NCBI GenBank assembly: GCA_963813895.1
Contig: CAWFAS010000004.1
Span: 248,001-312,000 of the forward strand
DNA: 64,000 nucleotides
Direction: 5' to 3'
Origin: DASZWJ01 sp963813895
GTDB lineage: Bacteria; Pseudomonadota; Gammaproteobacteria; JAURND01
The notes beneath the pieces are model-generated. The model saw only the letters and a list, made by a program, of their open reading frames with translations, was not told where the DNA came from and did not search any database. The translations under genes were made by a program, and so were the position numbers. This document shows, piece after piece, positions 17,633 to 26,688 of this stretch (position 1 is its first letter; each line of letters opens with the position of its first letter).

Positions 17633-19010
17633 AGTATTTTCCTTCTTTAATCAATGTAGACCTCAAAGCGCTCGCCCCCATTTTTTTTGACCTTACTGTA
17701 TGTAACAGGGTATCGGTAATCACGATTTTTCGTGGTATGTGTGAGGCTAGCAGTTTCTGATGACAAAATTTGTAGAGACGGCTTTGAAATGAGATTAATT
17801 TTTCATCTGTCTGTAATTTAAATAGAGCACCCACTACATGCCCCATGATGGGATTATCAAATGCCGTCACTGCTACTTCGAGTACCCCTGGCATATTGCG
17901 CAGCACATTTTCTATTTCGCCAGGGTAGACTTTTTCACCTCCCACATTGATGAGGTCTGACTGTCGCCCGAGCACACGATAGCGGTCACCTTCTTGCAGC
18001 ACTGCATCGCCTGTTTTTAAATAGCCATCAAATGTAAACGGCGATGGCGCATTGATATAACCAAGCATGCTTGTCTTTACTTTCACTTCCAATAAACCAT
18101 CCACAATACGGACATCACATTGCGTTCTATCAAATGTTAACCAGGTGGATGAAGATGAAACCGACTTAACAGGTATCACGCCCGTTTCAGTTAACCCATA
18201 GGCTTGTGAGAATCTTACCCATGGCAGCTGCTGAGTTAACATCATTAGCAGACTCTCTTGCATGGGCTCTGTGCCATAGTTAATCACTTTAAGACTATTG
18301 AAATCATGACGCGTTAATGCGCCGCTCATCACCAGCAAATTAAGAAAGGTAGGCGATGTAGTCAGGGTCTCCACGCGATGCTGTGCTATTGCTTGTGCTA
18401 CCACATTCGGTGACCGCGATGCAGGTATAATCAGTTTTCCTTTATTGAATAAAACATAGAATAGCGTGTTAAGGCCACCAATGTGATCAAACAAAAGAAA
18501 GGAAATGGAACTCAAACATCGTTTTTGTAATACATGTTTATCCAGCATGGCGCGAGCTGAGTGGATGCTTGCTTTTGGCTGACCCGATGATCCGGAGGAA
18601 AAAATTACAAAGCCAGCTTCTTGACGTTGGTTCATGTCACTCAATATTGGATGGGAAGTCTCAATACCCGTAGGGGAAATCTCTATCTGATTACCTTTTC
18701 CTATTTTGATTATTCGCGCTGCTTGAACAAGTTGAGCACGCTCATTAACGAGTGTATCCTCGGTCGCACAGCACAAGGCTACCACATTGCCCAAACGCCA
18801 CAACGCGAGCAAACAAGCAATAGTCGACGGATCATAAGTCCCAATCAACAACACAGTTATCCCTTCACAGCCATGTTCTCTTGCAAGTAAGTCAGCATCT
18901 TCCATTCTAACTAACAGCTGTCCGTATGTTGTCTCCTCTTTAGAGGTGACGAGAGCAATTTTATCTTTAGCTGCTTCAAATCGGCTGAACAATTCATGGA
19001 GTGTATTCAT
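17625..19010 (-). CDS. Acyl-AMP ligase (ANL superfamily)
   Basis: The 461-residue adenylating enzyme has the P-loop SSGSSGQPKAS near residue 137, then YGLTETG, KTGDAV and VGGEKVYPGEIE. It should activate a carboxylic acid as acyl-AMP and load it on the adjacent carrier protein. The N-terminal domain is shorter than in long-chain acyl-CoA ligases, which fits a compact stand-alone loader. It overlaps the SDR gene by 4 bases. Confidence 0.88.
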   Translation of the reverse strand: MNTLHELFSRFEAAKDKIALVTSKEETTYGQLLVRMEDADLLAREHGCEGITVLLIGTYDPSTIACLLALWRLGNVVALCCATEDTLVNERAQLVQAARIIKIGKGNQIEISPTGIETSHPILSDMNQRQEAGFVIFSSGSSGQPKASIHSARAMLDKHVLQKRCLSSISFLLFDHIGGLNTLFYVLFNKGKLIIPASRSPNVVAQAIAQHRVETLTTSPTFLNLLVMSGALTRHDFNSLKVINYGTEPMQESLLMMLTQQLPWVRFSQAYGLTETGVIPVKSVSSSSTWLTFDRTQCDVRIVDGLLEVKVKTSMLGYINAPSPFTFDGYLKTGDAVLQEGDRYRVLGRQSDLINVGGEKVYPGEIENVLRNMPGVLEVAVTAFDNPIMGHVVGALFKLQTDEKLISFQSRLYKFCHQKLLASHIPRKIVITDTLLHTVRSKKMGASALRSTLIKEGKYYE

Positions 19011-19708
19011 ACGCCCCCCAAATAAATATTCTGACCCGTGACAAAGTCACTTTCTTTACGTAAGAAAAAATCGATGACGTTTGCAACGTCCTCAAAGGTG
19101 CCAAATCGTTTGATGGCCTGTCTCGCAAGCAAGCCATCCATCTTGTCTTTGGGAACAGCGCGGATTAAATCCGTTTCAATGGGTGTGGGACCAATTGCAT
19201 TTACTGTAATGCCAAGGGGTGCCAGCTCTTTTGCAGCAATTGCGGTCATCGAAAAGATAGCTGCTTTAGAAGCCGCATACATAGCCTCGCCTTCCAGCTT
19301 AAGCGGTGTAGCAACCGTGGTGAAATTAACGATACGACCAAATTGTTTAGGAGCCATCAGTTTGGCTGCTTCACGGCAAAATAGAAAAGAACCAATCAGA
19401 TTTGTTTGAAGGATTTTCTCTGCCGAATTTAACGGTGTGAGTAGAAAATGATTCATACTCGCTATACCCGCATTATTAATCAAATGATCAAGCTGGCCAT
19501 AAGTCTTACGAATAAAAGTAATGATCCGACGAACCGCTTCTTCATCTGCTACATCAGCACAAAAATGGGTGTAACCCGTTAAGTGCCAATCTACCGGTTC
19601 GCGACTGCACCCCACCACTTGATGCCCTTGTCGCAGATAGTGCTCAACAAGATATTTACCTATGCCTTTACGAGTGCCTGTAACCAGTGTCACTGGCTGC
19701 TTATGCAT
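19007..19708 (-). CDS. Short-chain dehydrogenase/reductase, FabG-like
   Basis: The 233-residue classical SDR has a cofactor loop TGTRKGIGK (residues 10-18), NNAG and the catalytic Tyr144-Lys148 in YAASK. The Arg and Lys in the cofactor loop favour NADPH. It probably reduces a keto group on an ACP-bound intermediate or a butenolide double bond. The gene overlaps ACP 2 by 8 bases and the ligase by 4. Confidence 0.88.
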   Translation of the reverse strand: MHKQPVTLVTGTRKGIGKYLVEHYLRQGHQVVGCSREPVDWHLTGYTHFCADVADEEAVRRIITFIRKTYGQLDHLINNAGIASMNHFLLTPLNSAEKILQTNLIGSFLFCREAAKLMAPKQFGRIVNFTTVATPLKLEGEAMYAASKAAIFSMTAIAAKELAPLGITVNAIGPTPIETDLIRAVPKDKMDGLLARQAIKRFGTFEDVANVIDFFLRKESDFVTGQNIYLGGV

Positions 19709-20003
19709 GTTGTTTCTCCTGTATTAACGCAGCAAGAAATTCAGCTAAAGAGCCAAGGGTGGCAAACGGACTGCGGTATGCAGACATTGTCTTCTCACTC
19801 ACAATCGTAATGGGAACGCCCATCTGCATCTCGATCATTTCTTCTATATTCAAAATAAGTGCGACTAATCCCAACGAATCTAAAACGCCGCCCGCTCCAA
19901 AAAGAGGCGTCGCATCCCCCAAAGATGTATCAATTGGCACAGATAATAAGGGTGCTTGCACCGCGATGGCCGCGTGGATGATTTGGTTAATTGTTTGATT
20001 CAT
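19701..20003 (-). CDS. Acyl carrier protein 2
   Basis: The 100-residue protein has the carrier signature GGVLDSLGLVALI, with the modifiable Ser43. It is about 20 residues longer than typical AcpP at the N-terminus. Its start overlaps the AfsA-like gene by 4 bases. With the other ACP it gives the operon two dedicated carriers, suggesting two acyl or extender partners. Confidence 0.85.
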   Translation of the reverse strand: MNQTINQIIHAAIAVQAPLLSVPIDTSLGDATPLFGAGGVLDSLGLVALILNIEEMIEMQMGVPITIVSEKTMSAYRSPFATLGSLAEFLAALIQEKQHA

Positions 20004-21124
20004 TGTTTTACCCCATTATTTTGTAATATAAATCCGCGTTTAATGATCGCTCCCAAGTTGATTAATTGCTCCTGATTTAAGTAAGGGAATCGCCAAACTG
20101 CATTTTTTTTAGGATGGTTTTCTAGTTCAACTGCACTTGAGAACGTAAATCCATTACTACTGACTTTGATGGCACGAATATTATCTATAGCCACATTGTC
20201 ATAGCTAGTCATGCATTTATCACGAGAGACACTGACACATTCAGCGAGATATTCCTTGTTATTCTTATCAACCAATTGGCAATGTACTTTATCGGCATGA
20301 ATAGGGGCGTACCAATGATCATTTTTTTCATAAATAAATAGGTTGCGCAAACGTTTGAACTGATTCATGTCAATGATATTTATCACTGAATTGATGAGAG
20401 CAACCAGCTTGCCCCGTTGGAAAAAAGCAACACGGTAAGCTATTTTTTTTGCGCATGCCTGGCGCTCTTCTTGCATATCATCAACCACCAATTCCACCGG
20501 ATACATTAGATCAACGTAACCATAAAATTCGCAATGTAATTTATCGAGACTAACAGTGACATCTCCACGAACATGTTGTGTCATTGTATACACATGCGTA
20601 TAAACAGCTTGGCGTTGTGCCTCAACCAGCATAATACCAGGCACATGCTCATGATCTTTGCGATAAAAAAAGTAATGATCTGCTTGATTAATCATCTTGT
20701 AAGAGGTTGAGCGAAAAAGTTCAGCAATAGGGCGATCTGTTTTGTCTACATTGGCGTATAAGCTTTCAAGCTGCTGCAGTAGGTCAGCATGTGACGCTGA
20801 AAATTCAGCTTCTAGAATTTGATAAGGCAACGCACGATAGGGTTCCCATGCTGGATCTAAAGGGATGGTCATGCCAAAGAAAGTTGTCAACCCCTGATTG
20901 CTATTTGCTAGGGCCAAACGCAAGAGCGCACTATTTTGTTCATGGGGTTGGTACAGCGCTAATAAACAACCTAGCCCTGCTTGCACCCATTGACACGCCG
21001 TGCTTTTCTCTATTTGCAGTGGCAAGGCAGGGCGTGGGTGGATTAGCAACACATCTTCTGCTGAATCTTTGTGGACTAGTTTTGGTGGGATCAATAAGTT
21101 TTGCATAGGTTCCTCCGTGCTCAA
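20000..21124 (-). CDS. AfsA-type hotdog domain protein
   Basis: Residues about 125-240 of this 374-residue protein resemble the AfsA hotdog domain, including ADHYFFYRKDHEHVPGIMLVEAQRQA near 145-172 (the family has a charged HxFYRP region followed by a Glu in ExxRQ). AfsA proteins condense a beta-ketoacyl thioester with dihydroxyacetone phosphate to make butyrolactone signals in Streptomyces. The N-terminal 100 residues are unlike AfsA, and a second weaker hotdog-like region follows near 280-370. The reaction here is inferred; it could be another thioester-acting hotdog enzyme. Confidence 0.72.
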   Translation of the reverse strand: MSTEEPMQNLLIPPKLVHKDSAEDVLLIHPRPALPLQIEKSTACQWVQAGLGCLLALYQPHEQNSALLRLALANSNQGLTTFFGMTIPLDPAWEPYRALPYQILEAEFSASHADLLQQLESLYANVDKTDRPIAELFRSTSYKMINQADHYFFYRKDHEHVPGIMLVEAQRQAVYTHVYTMTQHVRGDVTVSLDKLHCEFYGYVDLMYPVELVVDDMQEERQACAKKIAYRVAFFQRGKLVALINSVINIIDMNQFKRLRNLFIYEKNDHWYAPIHADKVHCQLVDKNNKEYLAECVSVSRDKCMTSYDNVAIDNIRAIKVSSNGFTFSSAVELENHPKKNAVWRFPYLNQEQLINLGAIIKRGFILQNNGVKQ

Positions 21125-22680
21125 ACCGACAATTCTGTCTTTTTTTGCGTCGTGTCGATTTCCAGTCCTTCACCGATTTTTGTTCGATACAGCAGAATAA
21201 AAATCAGCACAGTCGATATCGATGTCAGCACAATCAACACGTTTACTAATTGATGGAATGCGTAGCCATAAGCGGAAACAAGCTGCTGGTGTTGCACAGT
21301 GGGTAATAGTTGGCTAGCGTGACCCATCGCCCCTGCCGCCAACTGTGCCGTTGCGCCTGCAATCTGTGTTGCGCCTAATCCACTGGTTGTAGCGGTTAAA
21401 CTATGTGACATAAAAAGTGCCAATAACGATCCCACAATTGCAATAGCGGTACTGTCAAATGACACGCGCAGCGCACCAAAAATACCAATCGCTACACCTG
21501 CTTTCTCTTTAGGCACCACAGACACAGCCAGGTTATCCATCAAACCCCACGGCACAGCGACACCAAATCCAATGATGAAGAGCACCCACCTCATGCTCCA
21601 ATCGTGCACACCTATGGGAAGGATATTCAGCAGCATCAACCCTATAATGGAAATCAACATGCCGCCACCCGAAAGCACACCGACAGATATCCACTTGGTC
21701 AAATTTGCCGCTAAAAATGGGACGAACAACAAAGATCCAGAAAACCAAATCATCAAAACACCTGTATCCAGCGCACCCATCTGTTCGATGCCAATGAACC
21801 GTAAAGGCAGAATAACTAGTAACACCGCATAACAATAAGCAGCAGCAAGCGGCAGTAGTTGTGCACCGACAAAAGCAGGATAGGAAAACAAAGATAAATC
21901 CACCATTGGATTGACTATGCGCTTTTCTACCCAAATAAATAGGCATAAAAGCAGAACAGCTATCAGTAATGGAACAATAACAGCGAGACTTAACCAACCA
22001 CGAACTGGCGCTTCTATCACGGCAAAAGTAAACAGCGCTAACATCACCGTAAATAGTGTGGCTCCGATCTTATCCAGTCCTTTGGCGTTTGGATCTTTGC
22101 TATCATGCATGCACAGTAGACAAACAATCAGCGCAACGACACTCAATACCGTACTACCAAAAAAAACAGCATGCCAACCAAAATAAGTAATGAGTATGGC
22201 TGCTATTGTTGGCCCGAAAGCTAATCCTGCTCCGAAAGTAATTCCTATCCCGCTAAATATTTTTGCTCGAGTATGCCCTTCAAATTCTTGAGCAAGAATA
22301 GAGATGCCACCCGCATAGGCACACGCTGCTGCAATGCCTTGCGGTATACGTAACAAGTCAAGAACCCACACACTGGGAGAAAAAGGCATCAGCAATGAGG
22401 TAATAGTAGAAATCAATAGACCTATCCCAAATACTTTTTTACGTCCGTACTGATCAGCCATTACACCTGCCACCATCAACGTACTACCACAGCTGAGAAA
22501 AAACGCATTCGTTATCCACGACAGCGCAACCGCACTGCCTGGCAAGCTCGCTGCTATATAAGGTTGCGCCGTCGGTCCAGCAGTAAAGTTTAATGGAACG
22601 CTAAAACAGGCAAGAATAATCGCGAATAATAGAGTAGCTTTTCTCGCAAATACTTTTTCATTTACTACGTGAGCTTGCAT
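21121..22680 (-). CDS. MFS drug/metabolite exporter, 14-TM DHA2 type
   Basis: The 519-residue protein has about 14 membrane helices and the MFS motif DQYGRKKVFGIG between helices 2 and 3, as in EmrB/QacA exporters that use the proton gradient. An ATG at 22680 with AAGGAG five bases upstream is preferred over an ATG at 22710 without one. It is the first gene of the nine-gene operon and overlaps the AfsA-like gene by 4 bases, so it probably exports the pathway product. Confidence 0.9.
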   Translation of the reverse strand: MQAHVVNEKVFARKATLLFAIILACFSVPLNFTAGPTAQPYIAASLPGSAVALSWITNAFFLSCGSTLMVAGVMADQYGRKKVFGIGLLISTITSLLMPFSPSVWVLDLLRIPQGIAAACAYAGGISILAQEFEGHTRAKIFSGIGITFGAGLAFGPTIAAILITYFGWHAVFFGSTVLSVVALIVCLLCMHDSKDPNAKGLDKIGATLFTVMLALFTFAVIEAPVRGWLSLAVIVPLLIAVLLLCLFIWVEKRIVNPMVDLSLFSYPAFVGAQLLPLAAAYCYAVLLVILPLRFIGIEQMGALDTGVLMIWFSGSLLFVPFLAANLTKWISVGVLSGGGMLISIIGLMLLNILPIGVHDWSMRWVLFIIGFGVAVPWGLMDNLAVSVVPKEKAGVAIGIFGALRVSFDSTAIAIVGSLLALFMSHSLTATTSGLGATQIAGATAQLAAGAMGHASQLLPTVQHQQLVSAYGYAFHQLVNVLIVLTSISTVLIFILLYRTKIGEGLEIDTTQKKTELSV

Positions 22681-22814
22681 ATATCTCCTTAATAATATTT
22701 TAAATTGCAATTCTTAAATATTTTTCATTTATTCAATTGTTAAAAAAACTACTGCTGTTATATGTTCCGTAAAATTTAAAAAAAGAGAAATTATTCAGCC
22801 AGCAACTCAGAGCG

Positions 22815-23098
22815 ACTTTCATTCTTCAAGGAAATATTTGGGTATTAAACCCATTTTCATCGAGCATGTCAAATTTTTTTGGGTTTTTAAGCAGGGTTGT
22901 TAAAGTTAAAAATTGATTTAAAACAAATGCGTATAAGCATTAGAAGGCTTTTTGATTTTATTAATCTATGATGCCAAGTAGGAATTGAGTTATTTACTCA
23001 TTAATATTCTGCAAACTTTCTCCAAAATAGACATAAAATGGGTATGGGCGTAAATATAATTATGAATGATTCTTTGATCAGCAGGGTCTTGAAAACCC
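22815..23098 (+). repeat. Truncated copy of XRE-S24 gene upstream region and start (copy X)
   Basis: This stretch matches 58092-58363 closely, including the AAACCCA...GGGTTT inverted repeat, ATTGAGTTATTTACTCATTAA and the first codons ATGAATGATTCTTTGATCAG. It stops after about ten codons (AAAACCCTGA), where antisense fkbH sequence begins. It also fills the gap upstream of the exporter gene and may contain promoter activity. Confidence 0.8.
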
Positions 23099-23561
23099 TG
23101 ATTCGGTCTCGTTATTAATTCGAGGTGCATTATCTTCCATTTGCTTACTCTAGATAGGACAGAATGTTCAACCCCAAAACCCAATGCGCGACAACTTAAA
23201 ATATAATTATCTATCACTATAACTTCTAATTTAAATTGATAAAATACAACCCCTACTAATCCATAATCACCAAACCGATCACTGACATTTACAACCAAAC
23301 AACGTACTCCATTTTTTTGCAATTGTTCTATCTGCCCTGTTGTATATCTAATGATGGTAAAATTAACTGGTTAACTCGCTGAGTTAATTGTGAAACCCTT
23401 TCAAGGTTCTGTTGCGTAATAGCTTGTATATCTATGGTTGTTTCTAAAGTGCTTAAATAATCTAATAGCGATTTTGATGCAGCTACAGCTACTTTTCTTT
23501 TTAAATCCTGCTGATAGAATTTTGCTCTTTGATGGATAAATTGATCGAATATGGTGAGCAA
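23099..23561 (-). pseudogene. fkbH-type gene, C-terminal fragment with frameshift
   Basis: The minus strand reads HQRAKFYQQDLKRK then LDYLSTLETTIDIQ then LTQRVNQL, and after a one-base shift IRYTTGQIEQLQKNGVRC then VSDRFGDYGLVG and LSCRALGFGVEH. These are hallmarks of the C-terminal part of FkbH, the HAD-type enzyme that loads a glyceryl unit on ACPs. The N-terminal HAD domain is missing and the C-terminus runs into the XRE repeat at 23098. The missing middle may be the fragment at 58980-59286. It is certainly non-functional here. Confidence 0.75.
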
Positions 23562-23912
23562 TTTAAAGAATCAAGTATTAAAAAAACATCGAGCATAGAA
23601 AAAGCAGCAGATTTACAAAAAGCGATGGGTTTCTATAAAAAAGCTGCAGAATTAGGTAGCATAGCCGCTAAACTTAAATTGGCTATGCTTTACATGAATA
23701 AAGATTACGAAGGACTTTCTGAAAAAGCAAGGCAAAGAGAGCTGGTTAAGCTATTATTCCAAATAATTTACGATTCACTGGAATATCCTTATTCAGTTAA
23801 ATTTTATAGAGAAAGCAGCGATGTAGCTTCTTCTGCTTATTCTGTAAATCTTGAACAATTTCACTCCCCAGTGGCTATTGCTACAGCTAAATATTATCTG
23901 GCCAAGACTTAA
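23529..23912 (+). CDS. Small Sel1-like protein
   Basis: This 127-residue protein has one Sel1-type repeat (LQKAMGFYKKAAELGSIAAKLKLAMLYM) followed by a helical region. Its start overlaps the opposing fkbH relic by 33 bases and its end overlaps the opposing ankyrin gene by 4. It is short for a Sel1 protein and may be a surviving fragment of a larger effector-like gene. No signal peptide is present. Confidence 0.5.
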   Translation: MMDKLIEYGEQFKESSIKKTSSIEKAADLQKAMGFYKKAAELGSIAAKLKLAMLYMNKDYEGLSEKARQRELVKLLFQIIYDSLEYPYSVKFYRESSDVASSAYSVNLEQFHSPVAIATAKYYLAKT

Positions 23913-25348
23913 ATTTTAAACGCTTCGAGTATGTAGTTTTCATCTTTTAGCAGTTCTTTATGGCGAGCAACTTCTGCCAAAGCCTGCTTAATTTTCCTAT
24001 TGGTTTCATCATCTTGTTTATCTGTGCAATTGAGGGATATTTGTTTTAATACTAAAATTTTTTGGATTTCGGACAATGATTTGGCCAAAGAATTTCTAAC
24101 TACTTCTTTGTTATTATCCGTGCATTTATTTTTTATTTCTTCAGTAATTTTTTTAAGTTCAGAAAATGGCATAATCACAGAATAAAGCTGCTGAAAGGAA
24201 AAGGCTTCCTGACTTGGTTGAGAGTTGCTAATTTTTTTACTATCATTCATAAAAGCACTGCTAGATTTAAAAACACTGGTTATTTTTTCTTTCTTTTTTC
24301 CTTCTGGCAGTTTTTCTGCCAACAATTTCAGGGTATTCGGCAGAATGACTTCAGCTAAAATATTCGTCTTTTTTGATAACGCCAGCAGATTTTGATGCAA
24401 ATTTTCTGGATCATGCTTCAAATTTTCTGAAGCATGCTTTACTTCATCATTTAAGGATTCAATCGCATTATTCAGCGACTTAACGACGTTGTTGCTTAGC
24501 TCTTCTATTCGTTCCATCAGGAAATTATAAACATCTTCTTTGCTCACGCCTTGCTCAAGCAACCAATTAAGAATCTTGCCGGATTCTTTTTCAGCCAGGC
24601 TACGATCAGCGCCGGCCGCAAGCAATCGTTTAAGGCAACGGAGACTTATGTTTGGATCTCTAATTTTAGATGAAATTAGCATTGATAAGGGAACTTCCCC
24701 TCGCGAATTCATTGCATTGACATTTGCATTTCTCTCGATCAAACTAATTATTCCTTCTTCGTATTTATTTTGTGCCACCCAATGTAAGGCGGTGCAACCA
24801 CCATTATCAGCCAGAGTTACATCTGCATTTGCCTCGCAGAGCGCTTTGAATACTCCCCACTCAGCACCATGCGCTGCAATTTGTAAAGCGGTTTCGCCCA
24901 AATTCGAACGTGAATTCAAATTTGCACCACTCTTGATTAATAAATTAACTAATTGGAGATTAGCATATCTAGCTGAAGCTTGCATCAGAGGAGTGATTTG
25001 GTTGTTCGCAACATTATTAAGGTTAGCGTTCTTTTCAATTAGATATTTTGCACAATCGAGATGATTGTGAAACCAGAAATACAAAGCAGTTTCATTTTTA
25101 TGATTTAGTCTATTAACATTTTCACCCAATTCCTCGATAAGATAACGCAAGACTTCAAAGTTCCCACATTGGGCTGCTAGATGGATAGTAAACCCCTCTC
25201 TATGTCGCAAATCAAGAACATTAACGCCTCTAGCTTTTAATAATCTCAAGTATCCTAACCAACTGCTTTTATTATCTGAAGAAGATTGTGAGAAACTTTC
25301 AAGAGAGTATTTTTCCAATTCCTCTGATGTTATTTTTTTTTCTTGCAT
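23909..25348 (-). CDS. Ankyrin-repeat protein, candidate effector
   Basis: The 479-residue protein has about six ankyrin repeats between residues 47 and 265 (for example ITPLMQASARYANLQLVNLL, and GETALQIAAHGAEWGVFKAL), then a helical Lys/Glu/Ser-rich C-terminal half without known motifs. Ankyrin proteins bind host proteins and are a frequent type IV effector class in Legionellales. A clear ribosome site, AAGGAG, precedes the ATG. No secretion signal can be judged by eye. Cellular target unknown. Confidence 0.85.
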   Translation of the reverse strand: MQEKKITSEELEKYSLESFSQSSSDNKSSWLGYLRLLKARGVNVLDLRHREGFTIHLAAQCGNFEVLRYLIEELGENVNRLNHKNETALYFWFHNHLDCAKYLIEKNANLNNVANNQITPLMQASARYANLQLVNLLIKSGANLNSRSNLGETALQIAAHGAEWGVFKALCEANADVTLADNGGCTALHWVAQNKYEEGIISLIERNANVNAMNSRGEVPLSMLISSKIRDPNISLRCLKRLLAAGADRSLAEKESGKILNWLLEQGVSKEDVYNFLMERIEELSNNVVKSLNNAIESLNDEVKHASENLKHDPENLHQNLLALSKKTNILAEVILPNTLKLLAEKLPEGKKKEKITSVFKSSSAFMNDSKKISNSQPSQEAFSFQQLYSVIMPFSELKKITEEIKNKCTDNNKEVVRNSLAKSLSEIQKILVLKQISLNCTDKQDDETNRKIKQALAEVARHKELLKDENYILEAFKI

Positions 25349-25544
25349 ATATATACTCCTTATTCAAAGGGTCAATTATTCATACTGCTACTCTAACATT
25401 TAAATTTCAAACGCTTCAAGTATATATTATTGTTTTTGTTATTTTTATTGTAAATTGGGTTACTTAATTTTATTATTTACTCACTAATGTTCAGCAAACT
25501 TTCTCCACAATAGACACAAAATGGGCACCGGTGTAGATATATTT

Positions 25545-25861
25545 ATGAATGATTCTTTGATAAGCAGGGTCTTGAAAATCCTGATGTTTAAAAAAAATAT
25601 CAAAACCACCCAGTTAGGGCTTGTGCAAGAATAACTTCCCTTTTTAGGGTTTAGATTGGGTTCAGATTTGGACGTTTTGTTTTTCAGAAAAATGTGCGCA
25701 TAGTTGTTCTATGTAAGCGTTTTTCTGAAAGACAAAACGTCCGAAGATGAGCCCAAGATGAGCCCTAAAAAGGGAAGTTATTCTTGCACAAGCCCTTAGC
25801 TCGTGATAATGATGAAATCATTGCCACAATGATTGAATTTCGGCATCTATTTGAGTTATAA
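25545..25861 (+). pseudogene. XRE-S24 regulator relic (copy Y), internally deleted and MITE-interrupted
   Basis: The start and first 20 codons match the intact gene at 58326 (ATGAATGATTCTTTGATAAG to ACCACCCAGTTA). The last 15 or so codons also match (GATGAAATCATTGCCACAAT to the stop). The roughly 180 codons between are deleted, and a 179-base MITE sits at the TTA before GCTCGTGA. About 60 bases of upstream sequence are shared as well. Confidence 0.82.
25617..25795. repeat. MITE, family A relative with GGGCTTGTGC ends
   Basis: Terminal inverted repeats start GGGCTTGTGCAAGAATAACT and end with its reverse complement. They are flanked by the 3-base duplication TTA (25614-25616 and 25796-25798). 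The centre AATGTGCGCATAG-TTGTTCTATGTAAG matches the centre of family A, so the two share an origin although the tips differ. It interrupts the XRE-S24 relic. Confidence 0.88.
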
Positions 25862-26031
25862 CAACGAGAGTGACTAAAGACCTATGAACATCTTTCGAGC
25901 AAGTTGCATGACGAAGCGACCGAAACTCTAAAAGAAAAAAAAGGCACTTGTTATCGCTAGATTAAGTAATGAAAAGGTATCAGCTCAGGAGAGCAAAATT
26001 ACTATAAATTCGAAACTTTAGGAGTATAAAA

Positions 26032-26688
26032 ATGGCACAACCACTTCCTTGCTTTAATATAGAAAATTTTATTGCTTCATGCGAGGCTTACCTAAATACC
26101 GGATCAGCACAATATCAACAACAACAAATTACCCATTTATTCAATTGCGCCGTGGACAGTTCAGCAAAACGTCAGGCCGTTATAGCTGGCCTTAAAGAAT
26201 ATGCTAAAGACAAGTTTCCCAGCCAGCAAGGTGCTTATATATTAAAACAATCGGACCAACTATTTTTATCAATTTTCACACTTCCTGCAAAGATGCGAAC
26301 CGCCACGCACAACCATGGTTTATGGACAACAGTCGCCATACTGAAAGGCAGCTCACAATGTCACTTTTATAATGATGGAAAAAATCAGGATATACGGAAA
26401 ACCTCATCCAAGTTATTGACAGAAGGAGCTGTTTATACTATTAGCGCACAGCAACCCCATGATGTGTTTAATCCCAATGATGAATCAACTATAGAATTAC
26501 ATTTTTATCCTGGGAATGTACTGACACCTCAAATTGATGCAACTCGTAGCCTATGGCATCCTCTCACCTTGGCTCAAGAGCCTTATTCGTTAGAACGCTC
26601 CGTACAAATTTCCAGGGAAGTATCTCGAGGCAATGAAGTTCTAGAATCAGTTATCAACAATAAAGGTGTAAATATACGAGAACACTAA
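26032..26688 (+). CDS. Cupin-fold metalloenzyme, cysteine-dioxygenase-like
   Basis: The 218-residue protein has a double-stranded beta-helix with THNHGLWTTVAILKG (two metal-binding histidines) and a later ISAQQPHDV histidine. This is the pattern of the predicted metal-dependent cupin group related to cysteine and 3-mercaptopropionate dioxygenases. AGGAG stands at a good distance before the ATG. It is convergent with the queuosine transporter gene with no gap. A link to cysteine metabolism of the neighbouring NRPS is possible but not shown. Confidence 0.75.
   Translation: MAQPLPCFNIENFIASCEAYLNTGSAQYQQQQITHLFNCAVDSSAKRQAVIAGLKEYAKDKFPSQQGAYILKQSDQLFLSIFTLPAKMRTATHNHGLWTTVAILKGSSQCHFYNDGKNQDIRKTSSKLLTEGAVYTISAQQPHDVFNPNDESTIELHFYPGNVLTPQIDATRSLWHPLTLAQEPYSLERSVQISREVSRGNEVLESVINNKGVNIREH

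Noticed and set aside
21533..21997. 154-codon minus frame inside the exporter gene
   Set aside because: It overlaps the strongly supported 14-helix exporter in another frame and has a Cys/Arg-rich shadow composition.
22990..23322. A single intact 110-residue gene
   Set aside because: The first half is FkbH C-terminal sequence and the second half is antisense to the repressor repeat, so it is a chimeric relic.
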